Source: BRH-c25 sp012519325 (GTDB lineage Bacteria; Bacillota; Clostridia; Lutisporales; Lutisporaceae). From it: a stretch of DNA of 64,000 nucleotides. This document shows, piece after piece, positions 54,068 through 61,494 of this stretch; the first letter of the stretch is position 1; each line of letters starts with the position of its first letter. A program made the translations under genes and the position numbers. The stretch is taken from contig JBMNHZ010000009.1 in the NCBI GenBank assembly GCA_050950645.1, positions 372,001 through 436,000 on the forward strand, in the 5' to 3' direction. The notes beneath the pieces are model-generated. The model was given only the letters and a program-made list of their open reading frames with translations, was not told the origin of the DNA and did not search any database.

Positions 54068-54910
54068 ATGGAGAGAATATTTTACAGAGAAATTGTGGAG
54101 TTCAATTTTGCAGTTAACTCATTAAAAAGTTTGCGAGGTTTGTATAGACAATCATGTAATATTAATACTGTTCTTGTTGAAGGAAATTCTGGCTTAAGAA
54201 GTAATCTTGACATTGTTGAGAAGTTTTATGGGAGACACCTCGTATCGATACCTCCATTTGATGATATAGTAAGCAAGATTAGAGAGCTTATTTCTTTCAT
54301 TGAACCGGAGGATATGGAGAATGGATGCTTTAGTAAGGATAAATATAAGTCTATTATATTGGAGCTCTGTACGAGAATTGAACAATTAGATGTTGAAACA
54401 AATAACCTTTTTTCTGTATTATCACTTTTTAAATTTTATAATTTCACATTTCAACCAGATACTCTACTATATACTGTAAACTCTATGTATAGACCAGAAG
54501 TATGGGACTTTATTCCCGAACAAAGTAAATGTGACATATCTGAGGGGGCCAAAGGGCTTCTAGTATATATTCCAACTGGATCTGCATTTTTATTTTTAAG
54601 AGCCTTGGAAGGGTGCATCAGATTTCTTTGCCATAGTATAGATGTCAACAATGGAGAATTAATGTTTGGACAAGCAATCGATTTCTTAGATAAGTTCTTT
54701 AGTGACATACACCTAGAAAAGAAGGATAAAGAATTTATTGAACGACAAATAAACTTTTTAAGGTATATCAAGAATGAGTTTAGAAATCCATCAGCGCATC
54801 CTGAAAAATCATTTGACCAACAAGAGTCAGAACAACTGTTTCAGGTTGTAAATGTTGCAATTAATAGAATTTATGAATTATATTGTTTAAGCGAAAGTTT
54901 AAAATCCTAA
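54068..54910 (+). CDS. Hypothetical protein with HEPN-like C-terminal motif (cassette 7)
   Basis: 280 residues, largely helical. Near the C-terminus FLRYIKNEFRNPSAHPEKSF contains R-x4-H (RNPSAH), the pattern of HEPN ribonuclease domains, within helices ERQINFLRYI and EQLFQVVNVAINRIYELY. HEPN domains are frequent in toxins and phage defence. GGAGGTG precedes ATG 54068. The family assignment is inference. Confidence 0.55.
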   Translation: MERIFYREIVEFNFAVNSLKSLRGLYRQSCNINTVLVEGNSGLRSNLDIVEKFYGRHLVSIPPFDDIVSKIRELISFIEPEDMENGCFSKDKYKSIILELCTRIEQLDVETNNLFSVLSLFKFYNFTFQPDTLLYTVNSMYRPEVWDFIPEQSKCDISEGAKGLLVYIPTGSAFLFLRALEGCIRFLCHSIDVNNGELMFGQAIDFLDKFFSDIHLEKKDKEFIERQINFLRYIKNEFRNPSAHPEKSFDQQESEQLFQVVNVAINRIYELYCLSESLKS

Positions 54911-54949
54911 TACGTCGCCTTATGCAAATAAGGAGTAGCTGACAACTTC

Positions 54950-55141
54950 AGATAACAATGCACTCAAGCTTCGGCACGGCGGCAAGGGCAGGGAGCAGGC
55001 GTGCCTTGGGTTGCAGAGGATTTGCTAAACTATGGTTTGAATTAAGTAGCAACCACACCCCTTCACCGGGAGCGGAGCTCCGCCAGGGGGTAGGTCTTTG
55101 GGGTCCGGTTCAGTGGTGTCGTGAGTGCGAACCCGTTAGGC
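54950..55141 (+). repeat. attC-like site 8 (end of cassette 7)
   Basis: 192 bp, R'' AGATAAC (54950-54956), R' GTTAGGC (55135-55141), loop type a. Cassette 7 ends pair: GCTGACAACTTCAGATAAC with the reverse complement of GTTATCTGAAATTGTCAGC, one mismatch. Confidence 0.85.
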
Positions 55142-55167
55142 GACAGGTGTTTAGGAGAGTGATTTTG

Positions 55168-55878
55168 ATGCCATTTGGAAATGATGTTGCTGAAAAAGCA
55201 TTAGTTAGCTGTGCTAGGCATTGTTGTATCTGCCATAAGTTTTGTGGAATAAAAATTGAGTTGCATCATATCAAGCAGGAAGCGGATGGAGGCGAAAATT
55301 CTTTCGAGAATTGTATTCCTCTTTGTTTTGACTGTCATTCTGATGTTAAAACTTATAACCCAAAGCATCCAAAAGGTAGGAAATATACTGAGAAGGAACT
55401 AATTTCACACCGTAATTCATGGTATGAAAAAGTTAAGCAAAGCGGTGGTATTACTGGGAATCCTGATTACCAGGATATAGATAGAAAAACTTATGAAAAG
55501 TTAAAGTCTATATTACAGAGTGATATGATGATATGGTTGAATGAAAATAATTTTGCTGGGTTTTCTTTTAAATTAGATAACCTAGACCCTATTCGAGAGT
55601 TTATTTATGAATGTGAAAAACCAGAATTTGAATTTATCGATATTGATTTAGAAGGATTAAAGCATCAACTTTGTGAGAAGACAAAGAAGTTTTCTAGATT
55701 GATAGGTAAATACACATTTCCAAATGGCGATGGTTGGAACAGTATACCCTCAGATTGGGAAATTGAGTATCCTGAGAGATTCGATGAAGTAGTTGACCAA
55801 ATTCATACAGCAACTTCTGAAATTTGGGAGGGTTACTGCGAATTAATAAAATTGTCACGCAGAAAACTCCTAGTTTAA
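55168..55878 (+). CDS. HNH endonuclease-domain protein (cassette 8)
   Basis: 236 residues. Residues about 12-55 form an HNH nuclease: CCICHKFCGIKIELHHIKQE, NCIPLCFDCHSD (zinc Cys pairs, catalytic HH and N, final H). The C-terminal 150 residues are an unrecognised helical domain. The open frame extends back through attC site 8, but ATG 55168 after TTAGGAG is the likely start. A phage-defence or effector nuclease is plausible. Confidence 0.8.
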   Translation: MPFGNDVAEKALVSCARHCCICHKFCGIKIELHHIKQEADGGENSFENCIPLCFDCHSDVKTYNPKHPKGRKYTEKELISHRNSWYEKVKQSGGITGNPDYQDIDRKTYEKLKSILQSDMMIWLNENNFAGFSFKLDNLDPIREFIYECEKPEFEFIDIDLEGLKHQLCEKTKKFSRLIGKYTFPNGDGWNSIPSDWEIEYPERFDEVVDQIHTATSEIWEGYCELIKLSRRKLLV

Positions 55879-55888
55879 TTCACCCGTC

Positions 55889-56077
55889 GCCTAACAATGC
55901 ACTCAAGCTGCGGCACGGAAGGTCGGGGCAGGGAGTAAGCGTGCCTTGGGTTGCCGGATGCATTTGCTTCGGGGCTAAATCAGGGCAACCACACCCCTTC
56001 ACCGGGAGCGGAGCTCCGCCAAGTAGAATGGCTTCGGGATCCGGTTCAGTGGTGTCGTGAGTGCGAACCCGTTAGCT
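55889..56077 (+). repeat. attC-like site 9 (end of cassette 8)
   Basis: 189 bp, R'' GCCTAAC (55889-55895), R' GTTAGCT (56071-56077), loop type b. Cassette 8 ends pair: CACCCGTCGCCTAAC with the reverse complement of GTTAGGCGACAGGTG, one mismatch. Confidence 0.85.
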
Positions 56078-56137
56078 GAAATGCAGTGAATTTATGCTTC
56101 TTTATGAGCGTAGCAAATATTTGTTGGAGGTGGCAGT

Positions 56138-56770
56138 ATGGATAAGAAGGAATGGAGAACAAGAATTTCTAGAAGAAGTGATTTTACGTCAGGATTGATA
56201 CATCTTACTAAGTCTAATGTTATTGATGGGAAAAAGCATTCTTCGCTTGATATTCTAATGAAAATATTAATTGAGCAGAAACTTATCGGAAGCACTACAA
56301 GTTCTGGCTATATAAATGGTAGAATTCCAGCTGTCTGTTTCCAAGACACACCTTTACATTCAGTTGCAGAGAATATTTATTATGAACAGCAATTAAAGAA
56401 TGATAATGATTTAGAAAACTATAGATACACTGGTTTTGGGTTAAGATTTTCTAAGGAGTATATTTTTAAAAAGGGTGGGAGACCTGTTATCTATGATATT
56501 ACAGAGGATGCAAAAAAATATCTTAATAAAGAAAATTATTGGAGAATCGTAAATTTTGATTTGTCAAATAAAGATAATTTCATCGACTGGACGCATGAAA
56601 GAGAATGGCGATTACCTGGTAATTTAGATTTTGAGCTGTCTGAAGTGGAAGTATTAATTCATGATAATACGACATATAAGAAGTTTATTGAAAGATGTAG
56701 AGAATACAAAGAAAAAGATATATTACTAGAAATTAAATCAATTATTACAATGCCTTCAATATTGTTCTAA
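56138..56770 (+). CDS. AbiGi/DUF2971-like protein (cassette 9)
   Basis: 210 residues. SDFTSGLIHLTK at the start, VCFQDTPLHSVAENI, YTGFGLRFSKEYIFKKGGRPVIYD and IDWTHEREWRLPG follow the layout of AbiGi and DUF2971 proteins (CFxDxPL..., GFGxxFSK...GxxPVxY, E.EWR). Such proteins occur in abortive-infection systems. GGAGGTGG precedes ATG 56138. The assignment is by motif pattern only. Confidence 0.55.
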   Translation: MDKKEWRTRISRRSDFTSGLIHLTKSNVIDGKKHSSLDILMKILIEQKLIGSTTSSGYINGRIPAVCFQDTPLHSVAENIYYEQQLKNDNDLENYRYTGFGLRFSKEYIFKKGGRPVIYDITEDAKKYLNKENYWRIVNFDLSNKDNFIDWTHEREWRLPGNLDFELSEVEVLIHDNTTYKKFIERCREYKEKDILLEIKSIITMPSILF

Positions 56771-56821
56771 TGAAGGGGGCGTCCTTCGTGGCAACCGTTG
56801 AATAGAGGGTCACTGCACTTC

Positions 56822-57015
56822 AGCTAACAATGCACTCAAGCTGCGGCACGTCGGGTAGGGGCAAGAAGCAGGCGTGCCTTGGGTTGCAGAAGATATGCTA
56901 AACTATGATTTGAATTAAGTAGCAACCACACCCCTTCACCGGGAGCGGAGCTCCGCCAGGGAGAAGGGCTCTGAGAGTCCGGTTCAGGGACGTCGTGAGT
57001 GCGAAACCGTTAGGC
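56822..57015 (+). repeat. attC-like site 10 (end of cassette 9)
   Basis: 194 bp, R'' AGCTAAC (56822-56828), R' GTTAGGC (57009-57015), loop type a. Cassette 9 ends pair: TCACTGCACTTCAGCTAAC with the reverse complement of GTTAGCTGAAATGCAGTGA, one mismatch. Confidence 0.85.
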
Positions 57016-57062
57016 GAAACAAATGAATAGAGGTGGAAAAGATGGAAAAATAAAATAGTGAA

Positions 57063-58331
57063 TTGAAAATTTATGCCTATGGATTTTTAGAAGCAGGTTT
57101 TAAGATTCCTAGAGACGAGTTTATTGATGTGGATGGATTGGGTACAATTGAATTTGTTGGTTTTGATGACAAGAGAAACCTTGATGAAGTAGATGGATTA
57201 ATTATTCCACAGGGAGTTTTTGAAAAGATAGAACGTGCTCCAAATGAATGGGGAGAGATCTATACAGATATAAGTTCTCAGGGAGATTTGCTTTTAGAAA
57301 AAGAAAGACAAGTACTAAATTTAATCAATGAGGGAAAATGGATTTGCTTCCTTGTGGGAGAGATTATTGACCAAGTTCCGCAAGGATTATCAAGTCAAGA
57401 TATAAGAGATACAGATCTATGCAAGAGAATATTAAACAGATATCGGATTCAACGCAGTAGTATGACTCCTAATTCAGATACTAAGGCTAAATATAACGAG
57501 TTTTTTTCTTACATTAAGCAATATGGTGTAGCTAAAACTTTATTTCGGAGTTATTCATTTAATGATAAGGAAATAAACATATTAGCTGAAGCAAATGGTA
57601 ATCCAGTTGGAATCGAGATTGATAATCAAGTGTTTTTTGTGCCTTTTCATTCACCACGTAATGATTATGAGACGACAGAGAATATCGTATCATTATTAGG
57701 GCGCGCATTATATGACTATATACAGAAAAATACAATATATATACCAAAATGGCTGGAAGAGTTTCAATTTAAAGTAGAGAAAAGTATAAGGAAAGAGATT
57801 ATTGAAATAACTGAAAGACAGAACACTTTAGAGAATGATTTAATCCGTTGGATTAATTACAAAGCTATTTTAACTACATCTGGAAATGTATTAAAAAAGA
57901 TAGTTATTGAAATAATGCAGGACTTTTTTGAATTTCATATAGATCCAATTGATGAGGGGCGAGAGGATTTTAAAATAGTAAATGAAGAGGGTGAAGTTCT
58001 CGCAGTCGTTGAAGTAAAAGGAACAAAGAAGGGAATAAAAAGAGAACATATAAATCAGGCTGACTCACACAGAGAAAGGAATGATTTACCTAGCTCTATT
58101 CCAAGTATTTTGATTATTAATAATGAGATGGGAATATCAGGTTTAAAAGGGAAAATTGAATCTGATGTTCCGGATGAGCAAATTAAACATGCAAGAAACT
58201 TAAATGTTCTGATAGTGAGAACGATAGACTTACTGTTATTTATGTCAAGAATGGAGAATGTAAATGATAGAAAAGAAGTTTTCTTAGATAAAATTAGGTC
58301 AGAATCCGGATGGATTAATATAAAAGAATAG
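57063..58331 (+). CDS. PD-(D/E)XK-like nuclease-domain protein (cassette 10)
   Basis: 422 residues. The C-terminal part (about residues 290-380) has EGREDFKIVNEEGEVLAVVEVKGTKKGI, the D...ExK core of a PD-(D/E)XK nuclease fold, then a helix with HINQADSHRE. The N-terminal 250 residues (DGLGTIEFVGFDD, FLVGEIIDQVP) are unrecognised. Start TTG 57063 lacks a good ribosome binding site; a four-codon ORF ATG GAA AAA TAA with a strong GAGGTGG site lies 20 bp upstream and may supply re-initiation. Confidence 0.6.
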   Translation: MKIYAYGFLEAGFKIPRDEFIDVDGLGTIEFVGFDDKRNLDEVDGLIIPQGVFEKIERAPNEWGEIYTDISSQGDLLLEKERQVLNLINEGKWICFLVGEIIDQVPQGLSSQDIRDTDLCKRILNRYRIQRSSMTPNSDTKAKYNEFFSYIKQYGVAKTLFRSYSFNDKEINILAEANGNPVGIEIDNQVFFVPFHSPRNDYETTENIVSLLGRALYDYIQKNTIYIPKWLEEFQFKVEKSIRKEIIEITERQNTLENDLIRWINYKAILTTSGNVLKKIVIEIMQDFFEFHIDPIDEGREDFKIVNEEGEVLAVVEVKGTKKGIKREHINQADSHRERNDLPSSIPSILIINNEMGISGLKGKIESDVPDEQIKHARNLNVLIVRTIDLLLFMSRMENVNDRKEVFLDKIRSESGWINIKE

Positions 58332-58355
58332 TATAGTTGTAAATTCATTTGCATC

Positions 58356-58549
58356 GCCTAACAATGCGCTCACGCTGCGGCACGGCGTGACGGGGCAAGA
58401 AGCATGCGTGCCTTGGGTTGCAGAGGATTTGCTAAACTATAGTTTGAATTAAGTAGCAACCACACCCCTTCACCGGGAGCGGAGCTCCGCCAAGGGGTGG
58501 GGCTATGCAGGTTCGGTTCAGGGGCGTCGTGAGTGCGAACCCGTTATAC
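58356..58549 (+). repeat. attC-like site 11 (end of cassette 10)
   Basis: 194 bp, R'' GCCTAAC (58356-58362), R' GTTATAC (58543-58549), loop type a. Cassette 10 ends pair: TTCATTTGCATCGCCTAAC with the reverse complement of GTTAGGCGAAACAAATGAA, two mismatches. Confidence 0.85.
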
Positions 58550-58647
58550 GACAGGTAATGCAGATTGCTTATTTACAATGCACTTTTTTATATTACATAT
58601 CAATAGAATATTGTACAACAAAGAGCGGATGAAAGGTGATATGGTGT

Positions 58648-58968
58648 ATGAGAAAAAAGTTGGTTATCATAATTACTATAACAGTTATTTTAGGTATTCT
58701 TTATAGTATTGTGGATAGCAGATATGCTATAGTTAAGGTTTTAAATAAGACTACCCAGAATTATATTTATGAACCCGAAATTACGATGATTCCTGATATT
58801 GCTTTAGAAGGACAACCAGGTACGGGTGCTACTGGTCCCTATCTCTATAAACCGATAATCCCAATACCAGTTGTAATTACTGTAAGTGCTAGCAATTACA
58901 AAATTGAAAAGAGAGTAATATTTCTGATAAAAGGAAAAGAAAATGTTATCTACCTAACAGCTGATTAG
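58648..58968 (+). CDS. Small anchored or secreted protein (cassette 11)
   Basis: 106 residues. N-terminal signal-anchor (MRKKLVIIITITVILGILYSIV) followed by an extracytoplasmic strand-rich domain with GQPGTGATGPYLYKPIIPIPVVITV. AAAGGTG decides ATG 58648. No family recognised. Confidence 0.6.
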   Translation: MRKKLVIIITITVILGILYSIVDSRYAIVKVLNKTTQNYIYEPEITMIPDIALEGQPGTGATGPYLYKPIIPIPVVITVSASNYKIEKRVIFLIKGKENVIYLTAD

Positions 58969-58989
58969 GTGTCATATTTAATGTTTTTT

Positions 58990-59210
58990 ACATAAGGTGC
59001 AAACTTCTATGCGGAGTTTGTTAGAGATTTAAACCCGAGGGAGACAATATATACGCTATCGACTCATGCTAGGGCCCAGATACCGGAACAGTGTGAATGA
59101 TAAATGTACAAACTCCTATACGGAGTTTGATGATATTCAAACCCAAGAGAGACAATATCTACATAAGCGACACATGTTAGGTTCCGGATACCGAAAATGG
59201 CACACAAAGA
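58990..59210 (+). repeat. Two diverged direct repeats of about 95 bp in cassette 11
   Basis: Copy 1 (from about 58997) contains CAAACTTCTATGCGGAGTTTG, GAGACAATATATACGC and CCAGATACCGGAA. Copy 2 (from about 59104) contains CAAACTCCTATACGGAGTTTG (a hairpin), GAGACAATATCTACAT and CCGGATACCGAAA. Non-coding, at the end of cassette 11 before site 12. Perhaps an old tandem duplication or a small RNA. Confidence 0.65.
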
Positions 59211-59244
59211 TCATTAAGTATGGCTCCGAGGGGCATTACCCATC

Positions 59245-59436
59245 GTCTAACAATGCGCTCACGCTGCGGCACGGAGGGCCAGGACAGGAAGTAGGCGTGC
59301 CTTGGGTTGCAAAGATATGCAATACTATAGTTTTACTTAAGCAGCAACCACACCTCTTCACCGGGAGCAAAGCTCCGCCAAGGCGATAGGCTCTGGGGTC
59401 CGGTTCAGTGGTGTCGTGAGTGCGGAACCGTTATAC
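59245..59436 (+). repeat. attC-like site 12 (end of cassette 11)
   Basis: 192 bp, R'' GTCTAAC (59245-59251), R' GTTATAC (59430-59436), loop type a. Cassette 11 ends pair: GCATTACCCATCGTCTAAC with the reverse complement of GTTATACGACAGGTAATGC. Last intact site; the cassette after it starts with the same 25 bp as cassette 11 and has no recognisable end. Confidence 0.82.
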
Positions 59437-59507
59437 GACAGGTAATGCAGATTGATGATTGTGAAAAGATAAATGGATGATGAACTTACCAAACAGTAAT
59501 ATTAACA

Positions 59508-59537
59508 TTGTAGGTTTGTACCATATTATGGTAGAAT
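59508..59537 (+). promoter_or_regulatory. Promoter of the type I toxin mRNA
   Basis: TTGTAG (59508-59513), 18-bp spacer, TAGAAT (59532-59537). The transcript begins near GAGACTGTTGCAGG and reads into the small toxin gene. Confidence 0.65.
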
Positions 59538-59592
59538 AAGATAGAGACTGTTGCAGGTGTGGTTTGCCTCCTTTTACTAAGGAGGTGAGGCT

Positions 59593-59679
59593 ATGAGTAT
59601 ATATGAGTCCATGAGTGTTATGCTTATGTTCGGCATGTTGATTATAGCTTTGCTGAGTTTTCACCGAAAGAAAAATTAG
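59593..59679 (+). CDS. Holin-like type I toxin peptide (28 residues)
   Basis: MSIYESMSVMLMFGMLIIAL followed by LSFHRKKN: a short hydrophobic helix with a basic tail, like the putative holin-like toxin family of firmicutes. AAGGAGGTGAGG lies just upstream. Convergent antisense RNA and a shared terminator follow, as in par/Fst-type systems. It may belong to truncated cassette 12 or be independent. Confidence 0.8.
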   Translation: MSIYESMSVMLMFGMLIIALLSFHRKKN

Positions 59680-59688
59680 CAAAAAGTA

Positions 59689-59722
59689 AACCACCCTGCA
59701 ATGCCCTGCAGGGTTGGTTATT
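59689..59722. terminator. Bidirectional terminator shared by toxin mRNA and antisense RNA
   Basis: AACCACCCTGCA (59689-59700) pairs with TGCAGGGTTGGTT (59707-59719), one bulge. It lies between the toxin stop and the antisense transcript start, so both RNAs end here and overlap by this element. Confidence 0.75.
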
Positions 59723-59803
59723 CAATAACTAGCTTATAGCGAGGCAACCACATTTGTGGCAGTCTCTTTAGTATTATTATACCAAATTGAAATAATTAAT
59801 CAA
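59689..59803 (-). ncRNA. Antisense RNA antitoxin of the type I locus
   Basis: Minus-strand promoter TTGATT (59803-59798), 16-bp spacer, TATAAT (59781-59776). The expected RNA starts near 59769 with GAGACTGCCACAAATGTGGTTGCCTC, closely resembling the toxin mRNA 5' end (GAGACTGTTGCAGGTGTGG, TTTGCCTCC), and ends in the shared terminator. Interaction through the shared 5' repeat and terminator is inferred from par/Fst systems. Confidence 0.7.
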
Positions 59804-59820
59804 CAAATTTTTTTAATAAG

Positions 59821-61444
59821 ATTAAGTCCGTATAATTGTGTAAAAGGATAGTGAGCCACAGACTCATTTCCTCGGTTATAATATAAGTGAGACAAATACC
59901 AAACCGGGGAGGATGAAATCCATGGCCCAATTTAATATTACACTAACCGAAGAAGAATTGCACGGGCTTTTTCTAAACAACAATCGCGATAAAGCTATTG
60001 AAAAGCTTCTTGAAAAAATATTCAATGAAGTTTTGCGATGTCAGTCTGCCGAACAGCTTTGTGCAGAGCCCTACGAGAGAACCGATAAGCGTAAAGGCCA
60101 ACGCAATGGCTATTACAATCGTGATCTTGTCACCCGGATAGGGACACTGGACTTGCGTATTCCCCGCCACCGGTATGGGGAGTTTAGCACCGAACTTTTT
60201 GAGCGTTACCAGCGCAGCGAACAGGCATTATTACTTGCAATGATGGAAATGGTGGTTAATGGTGTTTCAACCCGCAAGGTAGAAAATATTACAGAGGAAC
60301 TCTGTGGTAAAAAGTTTTCAAAATCCACTGTTTCTGCCCTTTGCAAGAGGCTTGACCCCGTAATCAACGCTTTTAGAACAAGGCCCTTAAAAAATCATTA
60401 TCCGTTTCTAATAGTAGATGCTTTGTATCTAAAGGTTCGGGAAGATGGCCGTGTTAAGTCTAAGGGGCTCCTTATTGCTATGGATACCAATGAACAAGGT
60501 TACCGCGAAATAATCGGCTTTCAGGTATCTAATACGGAGAGTGAAAGCAGCTGGGGAGAATTCTTTTTATCCCTTAAGGAAAGGGGTTTAAAAGATGTCC
60601 ACCTAGTTACCTCTGATAACCATAAGGGGCTCGTTAACGCTGTGAAAAGGCATTTCCAGGGTGCAACCTGGCAAAGGTGCCAAACACATTTTTCAAGGAA
60701 CGTATTGGATAATGCCCCCAAAGCACTGCAACCAGAGCTAAAAGAAGACCTTCGGAAGCTATATGAAGCCGTTGACCTGGATAGTGCCAGGAAAGTGAAA
60801 GACCAGATCATAGATAAATATGAAACAAAGGCACCAAAGGCTGCTACCCTGTTAGACGAAGCCTTTGATGATATTACAGCTGTTCTGGCGGTCCCTCTAA
60901 AGTATCGGAAGCGATTACGCACCACCAATGGTGTAGAGCGGCTTAATCAGGAAGTAAGGCGTCGGGAGCGAGTAATACGCATATTTCCCAATGAAGCGTC
61001 AGTAATACGGTTAATGGGCGCACTGCTAATGGAGCAAGATGAAAAATGGCAAACAGGGCGCAAATACTTCGATATGGACCTTTATTACCAAGCTATGAAA
61101 AAAGGTCCGAAAGATACAGCTGCCGCTTAATGACGCATTTATTCCACGGTCCGTGTTGACAGTGAGCCTCTGGCCGCAAGGCTTTAGGCAGCGCAGGCAG
61201 CCCCATAGCAATACTTGTTCATTAAAGCCCCAGTTGAAAAACTAAGTTGTCGGGTGCGTTATTTAACATGCCCAGTATTTGGGTGCTGCCAGGCCCCTTA
61301 GCCTACCATGCGGCCCTCTCACTGGTCAACCCGGCTTTCGCGGCATAAACGCTTACTGATTATGCTATTAAGAAAGTGTGAGGCCCTAAACCGTGGACTT
61401 GCAAAAGTGTTACCGAGGAAATTACACACTAATATGGACTTGAC
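59821..61444 (+). mobile_element. IS256-family insertion sequence
   Basis: 1,624 bp. Terminal inverted repeats: left AAGTCCGTATAATTGTGTAA (59824-59843), right the inverse of AAGTCCATATTAGTGTGTAA (61422-61441). The 11-bp direct repeat TTTTTAATAAG flanks both ends (59810-59820 and 61445-61455). About 310 bp of non-coding DNA (61131-61444) separates the transposase from the right end. Confidence 0.85.
59922..61130 (+). CDS. IS256-family (mutator-type) transposase
   Basis: 402 residues, intact. MAQFNITLTEEELHGLF, then DKRKGQRNGYYNRDLVTRIG with LRIPRHRYGEF typical of IS256. DDE residues are in FLIVDALYLKVREDG, LVTSDNHKGLV and NGVERLNQEVRRRERVIRIFP. ATG 59922 has GGGGAGG at a proper distance; an ATG three codons upstream is too close to it. 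Confidence 0.93.
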   Translation: MAQFNITLTEEELHGLFLNNNRDKAIEKLLEKIFNEVLRCQSAEQLCAEPYERTDKRKGQRNGYYNRDLVTRIGTLDLRIPRHRYGEFSTELFERYQRSEQALLLAMMEMVVNGVSTRKVENITEELCGKKFSKSTVSALCKRLDPVINAFRTRPLKNHYPFLIVDALYLKVREDGRVKSKGLLIAMDTNEQGYREIIGFQVSNTESESSWGEFFLSLKERGLKDVHLVTSDNHKGLVNAVKRHFQGATWQRCQTHFSRNVLDNAPKALQPELKEDLRKLYEAVDLDSARKVKDQIIDKYETKAPKAATLLDEAFDDITAVLAVPLKYRKRLRTTNGVERLNQEVRRRERVIRIFPNEASVIRLMGALLMEQDEKWQTGRKYFDMDLYYQAMKKGPKDTAAA

Positions 61445-61494
61445 TTTTTAATAAGGTACAAACTCATAAATTGCAACATTAAATGTCGCCTCTG

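Larger units (their letters stand above)
44408..61490 (+). mobile_element. Chromosomal integron-like gene cassette array
   Basis: A tyrosine recombinase gene, an attI-like junction at 45640 and 12 attC-like sites in one orientation delimit complete cassettes 0-11 (1018, 1200, 890, 1358, 1200, 1515, 1172, 1142, 936, 938, 1534 and 887 bp) plus a truncated cassette 12. Within every complete cassette the first ~20 nt are complementary to the last ~20 nt before the AAC of its own attC. Cargo is unrelated small genes, many of them toxin-antitoxin or defence-like. The array is broken on the right by insertion sequences. Confidence 0.85.

Noticed and set aside
46436..59436. The repeated ~190-bp elements as simple dispersed repeats (MITE or REP-like)
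   Set aside because: All copies share one orientation, occur only between cassette genes, and their outermost bases differ from copy to copy in a way that matches the same cassette's other end. A transposon-like repeat would have constant ends and target duplications.
46471..59436. The repeated elements as group II introns or HNH-associated (HEARO-like) RNAs
   Set aside because: No reverse transcriptase or IscB-like protein accompanies them, the size is too small for a group II intron, and only one cassette carries an HNH gene. The terminal-box logic fits attC sites better.
46400..59500. CRISPR array
   Set aside because: The repeats are ~190 bp with gene-sized spacers; no short regular repeat-spacer pattern or cas gene is present anywhere in the window.
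59431..59694. Minus-strand frame at 59431-59694
   Set aside because: It lies opposite the type I toxin mRNA, has no ribosome binding site and crosses the sense promoter.
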